From assembly GCF_015461835.1 (NCBI RefSeq), contig NZ_JACOPX010000009.1, positions 248,001 through 312,000 of the forward strand: a stretch of DNA of 64,000 bases. Direction: 5' to 3'. This document shows, piece by piece, positions 1-9,888 of the stretch. This DNA is from Pseudomonas neuropathica (GTDB lineage Bacteria > Pseudomonadota > Gammaproteobacteria > Pseudomonadales > Pseudomonadaceae). Below the pieces are notes generated by a model that saw only the letters and a program-made list of their open reading frames with translations, was not told the DNA's origin and made no database searches. Both the position numbers and the translations under genes were made by a program. Each line of letters begins with the position of its first letter. Position 1 is the first letter of the stretch.

Positions 1-1896
1 GCCGTGTTGATCTTTCAAGGTCAGGTTGTAAGTGCCCGGACGATCAAACGCCAGGCTGAAGCCCTTGTCCGTCGCCGCGAGTTTGCCTTCACCGGTGCTC
101 TGGTCTTCCAGACGCACCCAGCCATAGGTGCTCGGCGTCACCGCTTTGCTTTGCTCGGTGCCGCCCTCGTTGGCGTAGCTGAACGCAACCTTGTCGCCGA
201 CTGCACTGAAGCGTTGCGGCGCGCTCAAGCGGAAGCTCGCGGCGCCACGGTCGATGAGGATTTCCTTGGTGGTCTTGACCCGATACGCCGCGCCATCGCT
301 GGCGAACACGGTGAGCATGTAGCGGCTCGGTTTGTCGGCGGCCGGCAGATCAAGGGTCGCGTTGCCTTTGCTGTCGGTAGTCAGTTCGGTGCTGGTCAGT
401 TCCACCGGGAATTGCCCGAGGTATTGCAGCTCGTTGTCGACCATCGACAGTTGCTGGGCGCGCAGGCTCAGGGTCAGTTTGGCGTTGGCCACCGGTTTGC
501 CGTCCGGGTACAGCAACAGCAGACTGCCTTTGACCGGATCGCCAGTGCGGTAATCCTGCTTGGCCAGATTCAGCGAAATCTCGAAGTGCGGCTTGATGTA
601 CTCGGCCACGCGAAAAGCGCTGCTGTAAGCCTGGTCCTTATAGTTGAAACGGATCTCGTAACCCCCGGCCACTGCGTTGTCCGGCAACTGGAAGCGGCCT
701 TGAGTACCGGCCTTCGAATCGAGTTTCAGGTCGAGGTGTTGCAACTCGGTGCCGGTGGCGTCGAGCACGCTGACCGTGACATCCGCCGCACCGGGCAACA
801 CCGAGTCCCGCGCATTCTTGAACTCGCGACCGACGATTTTCAGCGACACCCAATCACCCGGGCGATACAGCGGCCGGTCGGTGAAGGCATACAGTTTGGT
901 GTCGTAGATTTCGCTGTCGTAATAGAAGTTTTCCGAGACGAATACACCGCCCTCTTCGTCCTCGCCGATGACGAACGAACGCTCCGGACTGACGTGTTTC
1001 AGGCGCAGCAAACCATCGGTATCAGTCGCACCGCTGCTCATCACGCCGAGGCCGTCAGTCCACAGCACATTCACCTTCGGTACCGAGCTGCCTTCGTGTT
1101 TGCGCGCGGCCCAGACCAGCAATTCATCGCCGGCAATCTTGCTTACCGCGACGGTGTTGGAAACGAAGACCATGGTGGTCGCGCGGTACTTGCCGATCAG
1201 CGCTTCGACCAGATACAGACCCGGCTTCAGATTGCCCAACGGGATGTAAACGTTGCCGGGTGCGACGCTAACGAAATCACTGGATGAACCCGCCAGATTC
1301 ACCCCTTCCGGCGGCTGAATCGGCTTGGCCTGCCACAGCGGATAACGGAACTGGCTGACCACCGGCAGACCCGGAATCAGCGCAAATTGCGGCTGCGCGT
1401 CGTACGGCGTCGGCGCTGCGATGGCGTTGCCCATCTTCAGTTCCGGCACTTCTTCGGTGACCTGTTTGCGCGATTCATAAGAGAACGCGCGCTGCATCAC
1501 CCGCCGGGATTTGCGGTACCAGTTGTCCCACAGATACGCGAGGGTGTTGGACAGGCCTTCGCCCTTGAACTGGCCGTCGCTGACCACCCGATGCAGGTTC
1601 TTTTGACGCTTGAGGAAATCCAGCGGTTTGTCGATGCGGTACACACGAATATCCGCGCCGCCGTAAGGTTCCATGCGGAAACGACGATAGTCACGGCCCG
1701 GCGCTTCGAGACGGACCATTGCCTGTTCATCAGCAGCGAAACTGCTGTCGGCGAGCAGGAAAAAGCTTTCACCCGAGACCGGCGTGTAGCCGCTCGGCTC
1801 GACCGAATCTTCGGCACTGACGGTGGCCATTGGCAGCAATAGCGCCAACAGCAGAGGAATTCGGGAACAGATACGCAACATGCGGGCACCGGTCAT
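1..1896 (-). CDS. magD: Alpha-2-macroglobulin family protein (MagD/YfaS-like), N-terminal part only
   Basis: This is the first 632 codons of a large secreted protein; the gene continues beyond the left edge, and the P. aeruginosa homologue is about 1,500 residues. The start ATG overlaps the stop of the upstream DUF1175 gene as ATGA. A signal peptide is visible (hydrophobic core [10 protein letters not shown], likely cleavage after VSA). Macroglobulin-type beta-domains follow, including the family signature [16 protein letters not shown] near residue 220 and [15 protein letters not shown] near residue 335. Bacterial alpha-2-macroglobulins are periplasmic or envelope-associated protease traps or protective proteins. 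The bait and thioester regions lie outside the window, so whether a thioester is present cannot be judged. The family is certain; the mag name rests on gene order. Confidence 0.9.
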   Translation of the reverse strand, partial: MTGARMLRICSRIPLLLALLLPMATVSAEDSVEPSGYTPVSGESFFLLADSSFAADEQAMVRLEAPGRDYRRFRMEPYGGADIRVYRIDKPLDFLKRQKNLHRVVSDGQFKGEGLSNTLAYLWDNWYRKSRRVMQRAFSYESRKQVTEEVPELKMGNAIAAPTPYDAQPQFALIPGLPVVSQFRYPLWQAKPIQPPEGVNLAGSSSDFVSVAPGNVYIPLGNLKPGLYLVEALIGKYRATTMVFVSNTVAVSKIAGDELLVWAARKHEGSSVPKVNVLWTDGLGVMSSGATDTDGLLRLKHVSPERSFVIGEDEEGGVFVSENFYYDSEIYDTKLYAFTDRPLYRPGDWVSLKIVGREFKNARDSVLPGAADVTVSVLDATGTELQHLDLKLDSKAGTQGRFQLPDNAVAGGYEIRFNYKDQAYSSAFRVAEYIKPHFEISLNLAKQDYRTGDPVKGSLLLLYPDGKPVANAKLTLSLRAQQLSMVDNELQYLGQFPVELTSTELTTDSKGNATLDLPAADKPSRYMLTVFASDGAAYRVKTTKEILIDRGAASFRLSAPQRFSAVGDKVAFSYANEGGTEQSKAVTPSTYGWVRLEDQSTGEGKLAATDKGFSLAFDRPGTYNLTLKDQHG

Positions 1897-2531
1897 TGGG
1901 AGAGAAAGTTCAGTCGATAGACGCCGATGAAGTTGGGGTTGGCTGCGTCGGGTATCCATCGGGTGTCCTTCCATGTCATGAGTTGCTGCAGGCTTGCTGA
2001 ACGCATGCCGTTGTCAGTGGGGGTGGTGGTGCCGGTGTGATAAGCGATGTAGCGGCCCATCCAGATCATCAGGTGCTGGTCGTCGCCCTGATCGAAAAAC
2101 ATCAGATCACCGGGCCGTGCTTGCGACACGTCGCGGCTGACCAGATGGCTGTTGAACTGAATCAGTTTGATCGCGTTGACGTACGGCCCGACCTTGCCGC
2201 CGCCCTGCTGCCATTGCTGGGCGAGCTTGCGTTGCTCATCGCTGAGCGACAGTTCCGGCGGCAGATAGCGATTGGACAGGCCATTGCTGCGCAGCCATTT
2301 GTCGTCGTGGACTTTCAGCGCTTCGTTGGCGGCAAAACGCACCAGCCCGGCACAGTCCTGCTGATACCAGCGCGGACTTGGGCCTTGGCTCAACTGCTCT
2401 TGAGCGATGCGCACGAACCAGGCGCGAAACACCTGGGATTGCGCCGGATCGAGTGCGGGTGCTTCAACGGCGCGGGCGCCCGCACTGAGCAACAGCGCGA
2501 GCAGGCCGAGGCTGCGGATCAGTGTCGTCAC
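1893..2531 (-). CDS. magC: DUF1175 family protein (MagC/YfaT-like)
   Basis: A secreted protein of about 212 residues, third gene of the mag/yfa operon. I chose the GTG at 2531. It overlaps the previous stop as GTGA, has GGAAAG just upstream, and gives a clean signal peptide ([21 protein letters not shown]). ATGs at 2543 and 2558 are in-frame alternatives. The central motif [15 protein letters not shown] and the later DQHLMIWMG and YHTGT segments place Cys and His as in papain-like NlpC/P60 peptidases or amidases. That catalytic role is an inference. The E. coli counterpart is yfaT, also next to the macroglobulin gene. Confidence 0.85.
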   Translation of the reverse strand: MTTLIRSLGLLALLLSAGARAVEAPALDPAQSQVFRAWFVRIAQEQLSQGPSPRWYQQDCAGLVRFAANEALKVHDDKWLRSNGLSNRYLPPELSLSDEQRKLAQQWQQGGGKVGPYVNAIKLIQFNSHLVSRDVSQARPGDLMFFDQGDDQHLMIWMGRYIAYHTGTTTPTDNGMRSASLQQLMTWKDTRWIPDAANPNFIGVYRLNFLSQ

Positions 2532-4240
2532 AGCGCTTTCCATTCCAGCGGCAACCATTGCCAGTGGCCGTCAGGCTCGCTGCCTTCCGGCAGCGTCAGC
2601 GCGTATTTGCCGTAGCCGCCGAGGGTGCGCAGTTTCGGAATCAGATAGGTTTGCGCGGCGTTGTAGAACACCGGCTCCATGTCTTGCGGCAGGCTGTCGA
2701 GGGTTTCCTGCTGCATCAGTTGCGCCATCGAATCCGGGCCGAAGTAGATCGGCATCAGCACGTCTTTGGGCAACACGTCGGCCATCGGCGGGAAGCGTTT
2801 GTCGAGGGTGCCGAGGGCCTTGTCGACGAGTTTGTCGTCGAGGGAAAACAGCAGCGTCGAACCGTGGCGAGCGAGGCTGACCTTCATGAAAGCCTTGCCG
2901 GAAATCGCGTCCGGATTTTCCGCAGTCTTCGCCGCATACGGGCCGAAGTTGGAGCTGACCTGACGCTGCCAGACGTGGTTCTGGCCTTCCTGCTTCTCGA
3001 CTACCGGGAACACGTTTTCTTCGACGTTGGCTTCGAATGCACCGACCATCGAACCGAACAGCTTGCCAAGATCACCGTCGAGTTTGCTGCTGTCCTCGTC
3101 TTTCAGACTGGCCACCAGCAATGGCGTGTACAAACGCGAATCGGCGTACCAGCACAGGCCTGCCGCACCGGCCACATGTTCGGTGAGGGTTTGCGCCACA
3201 GCTTCTTCGGCGCCGAGTTTTACCAGCAGTGGTTTTTGCGGTTCGGCCGCGACCGGCAGGGTCACGCAGGCACTGGCGCCCAGCGGCATCGCTTGCCAGA
3301 CCGGTTTGAAATCAAAGTCGGGCTGGTTGTCCAGTTCGTCCATGGCGAGGTAGCTGTGCCAGCCCTTGTCATCCATGTCGAAGCGCAGCCCGGCGAAGTT
3401 CGGGATGAAACGCTGATAACCCATGGCCAGAACGCTGGAGTTGACCGATAGGCGTTGCTTGGTTTCCGGAGTTTTCGCCGGCAGGCCGAACGCTTCGGGG
3501 AACAGTTTTTCGCCATTGAGCAACGCCGCCAGCGCTTGTGGCGAGACGTGACCGGACTCTTCAGACACGCCGCTTTCCGGGTCGTAATACTTGGCCGGAT
3601 TGGACAGCACCACCAGTTTGTCGCCGTGGGAGGCGAACAGCAGCGCTTTGCTGGCGTTGTAGGTCAGTTGGTACAGCGGCACGCTATCGCCGCCGACTTT
3701 GAGTTCGCCCATCTGACTGAGCTGCGTGTCATCCAGCGCTACTTTCGCCAGCGGCTCGAGCAATTTCGCCAGACCGCCGCGATCCATCACCAACAGGAAA
3801 TCCTTCAAGCGACCATCCGCGCCACGCCACAACGCCACGTCTGCCGGCTGATCGAAAAGCTGTTCGATCAGGCTGTCCTGCAACTTCAGGTCATGCTCGT
3901 AGATGATCCGGCGCAGGCTGCCGATCAGCCCGAGGCGGTCGGCATGAGTTTCGTAATAGAAGACGAAATCTTCGGTGAGCGTGGCTTTGAGGAACGGTAC
4001 GGTGAGCAGATCCTTGGGCAACTGGCTCAGCGAGCGGGTTTCCAGCAATGCATCCGGGCGACTCAGGCCAAGCTTGTCACTCGCCAACTCCGCCGGCGGC
4101 GCCTTGGGCTTGAGCAGCAGCCAGCCGAAACCACCCGCCACGCCGGCCACCAGGCACAACCCGGCCAGCAGCAAAGGCCAGCGTCGCGAAGGTTTGGCCG
4201 CTGGCGTTTCGACAGCTGAAGTCACAGTGTTTTCGCTCAT
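2528..4240 (-). CDS. magB: DUF2138 family membrane-anchored protein (MagB/YfaA-like)
   Basis: About 570 residues. A short cytoplasmic N-terminus is followed by one membrane segment ([22 protein letters not shown], about residues 25-46) and a large domain expected in the periplasm. The whole length matches the DUF2138 family, which is known mainly from neighbourhoods of alpha-2-macroglobulin genes. No catalytic motif was recognised. The start was set at ATG 4240, giving MSENTV; ATG 4261 is in frame and cannot be excluded. The gene lies 40 bp after the DUF2135 gene and overlaps the DUF1175 gene by four bases, so the four genes are read together. Confidence 0.83.
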   Translation of the reverse strand: MSENTVTSAVETPAAKPSRRWPLLLAGLCLVAGVAGGFGWLLLKPKAPPAELASDKLGLSRPDALLETRSLSQLPKDLLTVPFLKATLTEDFVFYYETHADRLGLIGSLRRIIYEHDLKLQDSLIEQLFDQPADVALWRGADGRLKDFLLVMDRGGLAKLLEPLAKVALDDTQLSQMGELKVGGDSVPLYQLTYNASKALLFASHGDKLVVLSNPAKYYDPESGVSEESGHVSPQALAALLNGEKLFPEAFGLPAKTPETKQRLSVNSSVLAMGYQRFIPNFAGLRFDMDDKGWHSYLAMDELDNQPDFDFKPVWQAMPLGASACVTLPVAAEPQKPLLVKLGAEEAVAQTLTEHVAGAAGLCWYADSRLYTPLLVASLKDEDSSKLDGDLGKLFGSMVGAFEANVEENVFPVVEKQEGQNHVWQRQVSSNFGPYAAKTAENPDAISGKAFMKVSLARHGSTLLFSLDDKLVDKALGTLDKRFPPMADVLPKDVLMPIYFGPDSMAQLMQQETLDSLPQDMEPVFYNAAQTYLIPKLRTLGGYGKYALTLPEGSEPDGHWQWLPLEWKAL

Positions 4241-4280
4241 CTTTTCAAAGCCCGATTTCATCCGTGCAGCGGGATGCTTA

Positions 4281-5072
4281 TTAATAGTTGAAAGTCTTGA
4301 CCAGCAGCAGATCACCGATCGCCCGCAGCGGCACGATGAACGTTTCGCGTTTTTCGTCGACGGTGTTTTCGTTGAGCACCAGCGTGATTTGCGAGGTGAT
4401 CACCTCGTTCTGGTTGCTGGTCTCCTCGAAGTTATAGCCGCCGTTGCCGAAGTTGCCCCAATAGTTGACGTAAACCAGATAAGTGCCGTGCAGCGGCGCA
4501 GTCATGGTGAACATTTCCGGGCCGGGGCCGTCGACGCCATCCGGGTCGAGACCGCCGCCATTACTCAGCGCCGGCTGCGCCCAGAACGCATGCTGACCGT
4601 CGGGCGTGACAATGTGCAGATCGAGTTCGGCTTTCGGATCGTCCCAGCCCAAGACAAGACGAATTCGCGCCGGCGTGCGCAAATTGTTTGCTTCATAAAA
4701 TTGCACGCGCTTGAGCGACTGGCCTTCGGCGCTGATCACTTCGACGCTGTTGGAGCCGGCGCCGAACGCGTAGGGCCGGGCGAAACGGCCCTGGTCGTCG
4801 GTGTACAGATTCAATGGATTGCCATTCACGGCGAGGCTGTGCGGCGGACGCATATGGCCGATGGCCTTGAGCTGGCCCTGGATCATCGTGCGATTGCGCT
4901 GAATGCCGCGATCAATCGGCGGCGTGGGATAGGCGACTTGCGGGTTTTCCGTGCGATCGAGCAAGCCGTGATAGCGCCAGCCGCCCACCGGTTCCGACAC
5001 CTCGGCCGTCGGCGCCGCCAGCAGCGCGGGCGCGCAAGCCAGGCCGATCAGCAGCCAAAAAAATGAACGCAT
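4281..5072 (-). CDS. magA: DUF2135 family secreted protein (MagA/YfaP-like)
   Basis: 263 residues, first gene of the operon, preceded by a strong ribosome-binding site (AGGAGG, 7 bases before ATG). A signal peptide ends near residue 19 (LACAPALLA). The C-terminal half carries the DUF2135 signature: LGWDDPKAELDLHIVTPDG, then YVNYWGNFGNGGYNFEET, an acidic beta-domain resembling Ca-binding beta-sandwiches. The E. coli homologue is yfaP, but there it is the last gene of its cluster, whereas here it is first, as in P. aeruginosa. A role as a partner of the macroglobulin is inferred from context. About 280 bp of non-coding DNA shared with the Fic gene lie upstream. Confidence 0.85.
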   Translation of the reverse strand: MRSFFWLLIGLACAPALLAAPTAEVSEPVGGWRYHGLLDRTENPQVAYPTPPIDRGIQRNRTMIQGQLKAIGHMRPPHSLAVNGNPLNLYTDDQGRFARPYAFGAGSNSVEVISAEGQSLKRVQFYEANNLRTPARIRLVLGWDDPKAELDLHIVTPDGQHAFWAQPALSNGGGLDPDGVDGPGPEMFTMTAPLHGTYLVYVNYWGNFGNGGYNFEETSNQNEVITSQITLVLNENTVDEKRETFIVPLRAIGDLLLVKTFNY

Positions 5073-5266
5073 GTAATGCCTCCTGCCATGCCTGAACGAA
5101 ACCTTGCACCCGATCCTCGGTACTTCACAGCGGTGAAAACTGCGTTTCGTCTGAAAGACCCGTGACTATGGGGTCGTAGAAGGCGCGAAGATTAGCCATT
5201 TGGCGGTTTTTTAACAATCGGATACATGTGCTTTTGCTGTAGGAATCACGCCAATCCGGTGGACGG

Positions 5267-5329
5267 TGAGCCGAATAGCCGTCATATTCGGCTCATAAAA
5301 TGAGCCGAATAGCATTTCTATTCGGCTCA
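5267..5329 (+). promoter_or_regulatory. Array of four alternating inverted half-sites upstream of the Fic gene
   Basis: The 11-mer TGAGCCGAATA occurs at 5267-5277 and 5301-5311, and its exact reverse complement at 5285-5295 and 5319-5329. This gives two identical 11-7-11 inverted repeats in tandem, five bases apart; the middle two arms also form an inverted repeat. The array ends 21 bp before the chosen ATG of the Fic protein, whose C-terminus looks like a winged helix. It is probably an operator, perhaps autoregulatory. Confidence 0.7.
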
Positions 5330-5350
5330 CGGACTCAAGGCAGGCAACGA

Positions 5351-6496
5351 ATGGCAACTTACTGGATCTGGCAGCAGCCCGATTGGCCCGACTTCAACTG
5401 GCAGGCGGAACGCCTGGCACCGTTGTTGCGCGAGTGTGTACAGGCCCAAGGTCAGTTGATGGGGATGGCCGGTTCGGTAGGTGACTCTTTGGGGGCTCAG
5501 ACCGAACTGGACGCCCTTTTGCAGAATATCGTGACGTCTTCGGCCATCGAAGGTGAGCAACTGAATGTTGGCTCCGTACGGTCGTCCTTGGCGCGACGGT
5601 TGGGCCTGGAGTTGATCGACGGCGATAACGTCAGCAAACGCAGTGAAGGTCTGGCGCAGCTTATGCTTGATGCCACCCGTCGATTTGCCGAACCGTTAAC
5701 GCTGGAGCGCTTGCTGGAATGGCACCAGTGGCTGTTTCCCGATCAAGAGGCTGACCTAACTGCACGCTCAATACATGCGGGTGCGCTACGCGGTGACGAG
5801 CCAATGCAGGTGGTTTCGGGTCGCATTGATCGTCCAACGGTTCATTTCGAAGCCCCACCACGCCAAGGCCTTGAGCAGCAGCTCGACCAGTTTCTCCAAT
5901 GGTTCGAGGCCAGCCAGCATCAGACAGCTCTTGACCCGATGCTACGCGCGGGCATCGCCCATTTCTGGTTTGTCACTTTGCATCCGTTCGACGATGGCAA
6001 CGGTCGCCTCACCCGCACCATCACTGATCTGGCGCTGGCACAGGGCGAAGCGCAAGCCATCCGTTTCTACGCCATGTCGGCGAGCATTCTGGATGATCGT
6101 TCCGGCTACTACCGGATTCTGGAATCGAGCCAGAAAGCCACACTGGATATCACCGAGTGGCTCACTTGGTTCCTGCAAACCTTGGTACGCAGTCTGCAAC
6201 AAGCCATCACCCGGATTGAAAGCGTGCTGGGCAAAACGCGTTTCTGGCAGGCACACCGCGAGTCCGAACTTTCGGCGGAGCAGGTCAAGGTACTCAATCG
6301 CCTGCTCGACGGCGGCGAGCGGGGCTTTGAGCACGGTATCAGCGCCGGTCAATATCAAGCGGTGGCGAAAGTGTCGAAGGCCACGGCGACCCGACATCTT
6401 GCGGAGTTGCTTGAGAAAGGTTGCCTGCAACGCTTGCCGGGGGGCGGTCGGAGCACGCGCTACCAGATCAATTATCCGGACAGAGCAGCCCGTTAA
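5351..6496 (+). CDS. Fic/DOC family protein with DUF4172 N-terminus and C-terminal winged helix
   Basis: 381 residues. The Fic active-site motif HPFDDGNGRLTR begins at His211. An inhibitory helix of the S/T-x-x-x-E-G kind (SSAIEG, Glu67) lies N-terminal to the core, making this a class II, self-inhibited Fic protein. The DUF4172 segment occupies about residues 1-80. Residues about 310-375 look like a winged helix. Fic proteins usually transfer AMP from ATP to a hydroxyl of a target protein; the target here is unknown. I chose ATG 5351 (AAGGCAGG upstream) over ATG 5300, because the longer start would read through the inverted repeats. No antitoxin partner gene is adjacent. Confidence 0.9.
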   Translation: MATYWIWQQPDWPDFNWQAERLAPLLRECVQAQGQLMGMAGSVGDSLGAQTELDALLQNIVTSSAIEGEQLNVGSVRSSLARRLGLELIDGDNVSKRSEGLAQLMLDATRRFAEPLTLERLLEWHQWLFPDQEADLTARSIHAGALRGDEPMQVVSGRIDRPTVHFEAPPRQGLEQQLDQFLQWFEASQHQTALDPMLRAGIAHFWFVTLHPFDDGNGRLTRTITDLALAQGEAQAIRFYAMSASILDDRSGYYRILESSQKATLDITEWLTWFLQTLVRSLQQAITRIESVLGKTRFWQAHRESELSAEQVKVLNRLLDGGERGFEHGISAGQYQAVAKVSKATATRHLAELLEKGCLQRLPGGGRSTRYQINYPDRAAR

Positions 6497-6607
6497 ACCC
6501 AACCGCCACAGAGTCATGTTTGCCCTTGAGGGCCGGCCCCTCATTTGCCCATAACCCCCCTATCTGCTAGTGTCGCGCCGGTTTAACGTCAACCGGAAAT
6601 CGCCGCC

Positions 6608-6850
6608 ATGGCCCGCAAAAAAGCTGCACTGGATTTCGAACAGTCCCTCGCCGACCTGCAAACATTGGTCGAGCGTCTGGAGAACGGTGAATTGTCGCTG
6701 GAAGACTCGCTGACCGCTTTCGAGCAGGGCATCGGCCTGACCCGTGATTGCCAGGCAGCGCTGGCGCAAGCCGAGCAGAAGGTGCAAGTGCTGCTGGAGC
6801 GCGATGGCGAACTCGCCGAGGAACCCTTCGACGCGGAACAGCCAGAATGA
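6608..6850 (+). CDS. xseB: Exodeoxyribonuclease VII small subunit
   Basis: 80 residues, the usual length for XseB. The conserved core [35 protein letters not shown] spans nearly the whole protein and forms the helical hairpin that binds the XseA large subunit in the nuclease degrading single-stranded DNA to oligonucleotides. The stop overlaps the ispA start as ATGA, and the xseB-ispA-dxs order is usual in gamma-proteobacteria. xseA is not in this window. Confidence 0.95.
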   Translation: MARKKAALDFEQSLADLQTLVERLENGELSLEDSLTAFEQGIGLTRDCQAALAQAEQKVQVLLERDGELAEEPFDAEQPE

Positions 6851-7734
6851 TTGCGGCGTACACGGCGAGCAGCCAGACCCGGGTAAACGCGGCGCTGGAA
6901 ACCCTGTTCAACGCGCCGTTGCCGGAATTGGCGCGACTTTACGAAGCCATGCGCTACAGCGTGATGAATGGTGGCAAACGCGTGCGTCCGCTGCTCGCCT
7001 ACGCCGCGTGCGAAGCCCTCGGTGGCAAGGCGGAGCAAGCCAACGGCGCGGCTTGCGCGGTTGAGTTGATTCACGCTTATTCGCTGGTTCACGACGATTT
7101 GCCGGCGATGGACGACGACGATTTACGTCGCGGCCAGCCAACCACCCACAAGAAATTCGATGAAGCCTGCGCGATTCTCGCCGGCGACGGTTTGCAGAGC
7201 CTGGCCTTCAGCGCCCTGCTCGACCCGCGCCTGAGCGACTGCAGCAGCGATATCCGCCTGCAAATGGTCACAGCACTGGCTAACGCCGCAGGCCCGGCAG
7301 GCATGGTCGGCGGTCAAGCCATCGACCTCGGCTCGGTCGGCCTCAAGCTCGATCAGAAAGCCCTCGAACAGATGCACCGGCACAAGACCGGCGCACTGAT
7401 CGAAGTCAGCGTCAAACTCGGCGCCCTGGCCAGCGGCCGCGCCGAACCGGATGAACTCAAGGCCCTGCAGACTTATGCACAGGCCATCGGTCTGGCCTTT
7501 CAGGTGCAGGACGACATCCTCGACGTCGAAAGCGATACCGAAACCCTCGGTAAACGCCAGGGCGCCGACATCGCCCGCGACAAGCCGACCTACCCGGCGC
7601 TGCTCGGCCTCGACGCCGCCAAGGCTTACGCGCTGGAACTGCGTGATCAGGCTCTGCACGCCCTGCGACCGTTTGACGCGGCCGCCGAGCCCTTGCGCGA
7701 GCTGGCCCGGTATATCGTCGAGCGGCGCAACTGA
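6847..7734 (+). CDS. ispA: Farnesyl diphosphate synthase (geranyltranstransferase)
   Basis: 295 residues. Both aspartate-rich motifs of short-chain prenyl transferases are present: [10 protein letters not shown] at residues 83-92 and DDILD at 222-226. The enzyme condenses dimethylallyl or geranyl diphosphate with isopentenyl diphosphate to give farnesyl diphosphate, the precursor of quinone side chains, undecaprenyl carrier and heme O. The start at 6847 is set by the ATGA overlap with xseB and by the typical N-terminus; longer in-frame starts lie inside xseB. The cytosolic enzyme sits directly before dxs, which supplies the same pathway. Confidence 0.96.
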   Translation: MIAAYTASSQTRVNAALETLFNAPLPELARLYEAMRYSVMNGGKRVRPLLAYAACEALGGKAEQANGAACAVELIHAYSLVHDDLPAMDDDDLRRGQPTTHKKFDEACAILAGDGLQSLAFSALLDPRLSDCSSDIRLQMVTALANAAGPAGMVGGQAIDLGSVGLKLDQKALEQMHRHKTGALIEVSVKLGALASGRAEPDELKALQTYAQAIGLAFQVQDDILDVESDTETLGKRQGADIARDKPTYPALLGLDAAKAYALELRDQALHALRPFDAAAEPLRELARYIVERRN

Positions 7735-7825
7735 CGGCGTATCCGCCAAAAAAGACCAACGCGTGGGCAGGGGGCGATGCATCAGGTAAACTGCCGCATC
7801 TTCTATACCTATAACGATTCGCCTG

Positions 7826-9724
7826 ATGCCCACGACGTTTCATGAGATTCCCCGCAAGCGCCCGACCACGCCCCTGCTCGACCGCGCGAACACGCCGGAC
7901 GGCCTGCGCCGGTTAGGCGAAGCCGAGCTGGAAACCCTGGCCGATGAGTTGCGCCTGGAATTGCTCTACACGGTCGGTCAGACCGGTGGGCATTTCGGTG
8001 CCGGCCTGGGCGTGATCGAGCTGACCATCGCGTTGCATTACGTCTTCGACACACCGGACGACCGTCTGCTGTGGGACGTCGGGCACCAGGCGTATCCGCA
8101 CAAGATCCTCACCGGTCGCCGCGAGCGCATGGGCACTCTGCGCCAGAAGGACGGCATTGCCGCGTTCCCGCGTCGCGCCGAGAGTGAATACGACACCTTT
8201 GGCGTCGGCCACTCCAGCACTTCGATCAGCGCTGCACTGGGCATGGCCATCGCCGCCCGCCTGCAGAACAGCGATCGCAAGGCAATCGCGGTGATTGGTG
8301 ACGGCGCGTTGACCGCCGGCATGGCTTTCGAGGCGCTGAACCACGCGCCGGAAGTCAACGCCAACATGTTGGTGATCCTCAACGACAACGACATGTCGAT
8401 CTCGCGCAATGTCGGTGGCCTGTCGAATTATCTGGCGAAGATCCTTTCCAGCCGCACCTACGCGAGCATGCGTGAGGGCAGCAAGAAAGTCCTGTCGCGC
8501 CTGCCCGGCGCCTGGGAAATCGCCCGTCGCACTGAAGAATACGCCAAAGGCATGCTGGTTCCCGGCACCCTGTTCGAAGAGCTGGGCTGGAACTACATCG
8601 GCCCGATCGACGGCCACGACCTGCCAACCCTGATCGCCACCCTGCGCAACATGCGCGATCTGAAAGGCCCGCAGTTCCTGCACATCGTCACCAAGAAAGG
8701 CAAGGGTTTCGCCCCGGCGGAAGTCGACCCGATCGGCTACCACGCGATCACCAAACTCGAACCGGTCGATGCTCCGGCTGCTGCGCCGACAAAGGCTGCT
8801 GGTCCGAAGTATTCGGCGGTGTTCGGCGAGTGGCTGTGCGACATGGCTGCTACTGATCCGCGCCTCGTCGGGATTACCCCGGCGATGAAGGAAGGCTCGG
8901 ATCTGGTGGCGTTCAGCGAACGCTTCCCGCTGCGCTACTTCGACGTGGCGATTGCCGAGCAACACGCGGTGACATTCGCGGCCGGCATGGCCTGCGAAGG
9001 CGCAAAACCGGTAGTGGCGATCTACTCGACGTTCCTCCAGCGTGGTTACGACCAGTTGGTGCATGACGTCGCGGTGCAGAACCTCGACGTGCTGTTCGCC
9101 ATCGACCGCGCTGGTCTGGTGGGCGAAGACGGCCCGACCCACGCTGGCAGCTTCGATCTGTCCTACCTGCGTTGCATCCCGGGCATGGTTATCATGACCC
9201 CAAGTGATGAAAACGAACTGCGCAAAATGCTCACCACCGGCCACCTGTACAACGGCCCGGCGGCTGTGCGCTATCCACGCGGCACCGGCCCGAACGCGAC
9301 GATCGACAAAGACCTCGAGCCGATTGAAATCGGCAAAGGCATCGTCCGTCGCCAGGGCAGCAAAGTCGCTCTGCTGGTGTTCGGCGTGCAACTGGCCGAG
9401 GCGCTGAAGGTGGCTGAAAAACTCGATGCCACCGTGGTCGACATGCGTTTCGTCAAACCGCTGGATGAAGCGCTGGTGCGCGAGATTGCCGGCAGCCACG
9501 AGTTACTGGTGACCATCGAAGAGAACGCGATCATGGGCGGCGCGGGTGGCGCGGTCAGCGAGTTCCTCGCGCGGGAGAACATCCTCAAGTCGATGCTGCA
9601 CCTGGGCTTGCCGGATATCTACGTCGAACACGCCAAGCCTGCCCAGATGCTGGCCGAGTGCGGGCTGGATGAGGCCGGGATCGAAGCGTCGATTCGTGAG
9701 CGTCTGGCCTTACTCGACAAATAA
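7826..9724 (+). CDS. dxs: 1-deoxy-D-xylulose-5-phosphate synthase
   Basis: 632 residues, full length. The thiamine diphosphate motif [17 protein letters not shown], the following [18 protein letters not shown], and the transketolase-type segment [15 protein letters not shown] with the catalytic Glu are all present. The enzyme joins pyruvate and glyceraldehyde 3-phosphate, the first step of the methylerythritol phosphate route. It lies 91 bp after ispA with no obvious terminator between, so co-transcription with xseB and ispA is likely. The ATG at 7826 matches the family N-terminus ([13 protein letters not shown]) but has no strong ribosome-binding site. Confidence 0.97.
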   Translation: MPTTFHEIPRKRPTTPLLDRANTPDGLRRLGEAELETLADELRLELLYTVGQTGGHFGAGLGVIELTIALHYVFDTPDDRLLWDVGHQAYPHKILTGRRERMGTLRQKDGIAAFPRRAESEYDTFGVGHSSTSISAALGMAIAARLQNSDRKAIAVIGDGALTAGMAFEALNHAPEVNANMLVILNDNDMSISRNVGGLSNYLAKILSSRTYASMREGSKKVLSRLPGAWEIARRTEEYAKGMLVPGTLFEELGWNYIGPIDGHDLPTLIATLRNMRDLKGPQFLHIVTKKGKGFAPAEVDPIGYHAITKLEPVDAPAAAPTKAAGPKYSAVFGEWLCDMAATDPRLVGITPAMKEGSDLVAFSERFPLRYFDVAIAEQHAVTFAAGMACEGAKPVVAIYSTFLQRGYDQLVHDVAVQNLDVLFAIDRAGLVGEDGPTHAGSFDLSYLRCIPGMVIMTPSDENELRKMLTTGHLYNGPAAVRYPRGTGPNATIDKDLEPIEIGKGIVRRQGSKVALLVFGVQLAEALKVAEKLDATVVDMRFVKPLDEALVREIAGSHELLVTIEENAIMGGAGGAVSEFLARENILKSMLHLGLPDIYVEHAKPAQMLAECGLDEAGIEASIRERLALLDK

Positions 9725-9745
9725 ACGCAATACCTGCACAAAACC

Positions 9746-9836
9746 CTGTGGGAGCGAGCTTGCTCGCGAAAGCGGACTGTCAGTCGACTCATTTTTGACT
9801 GACACACCGTATTCGCGAGCAAGCTCGCTCCCACAG
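9746..9836. repeat. REP doublet (REPIN), GTGGGAGCGAGC family
   Basis: Two inverted copies of a 25-bp palindromic unit (GTGGGAGCGAGCTTGCTCGC core) are separated by about 41 bp; the centre contains a second, weaker palindrome (CAGTCGAC...TTGACTG). It lies between dxs and the btuB-like gene. Such doublets are mobilised by RAYT transposases encoded elsewhere. Confidence 0.9.
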
Positions 9837-9888
9837 TGGTTTGTGTCACTGCCAAATTGAATCCGCCCCAAGCGTCAACGGACCACTG

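Noticed and set aside
4..1287. 427-codon open frame on the plus strand
   Set aside because: It is antisense to the macroglobulin gene, whose minus-strand translation has a signal peptide and family motifs throughout.
5300..5350. Upstream ATG start for the Fic protein
   Set aside because: It would translate through the inverted-repeat array and lacks a ribosome-binding site, whereas ATG 5351 has one and fits the family N-terminus.
9725..9888. Cobalamin riboswitch before the btuB-like gene
   Set aside because: The spacer is filled by a REP doublet; no B12-box sequence was seen.
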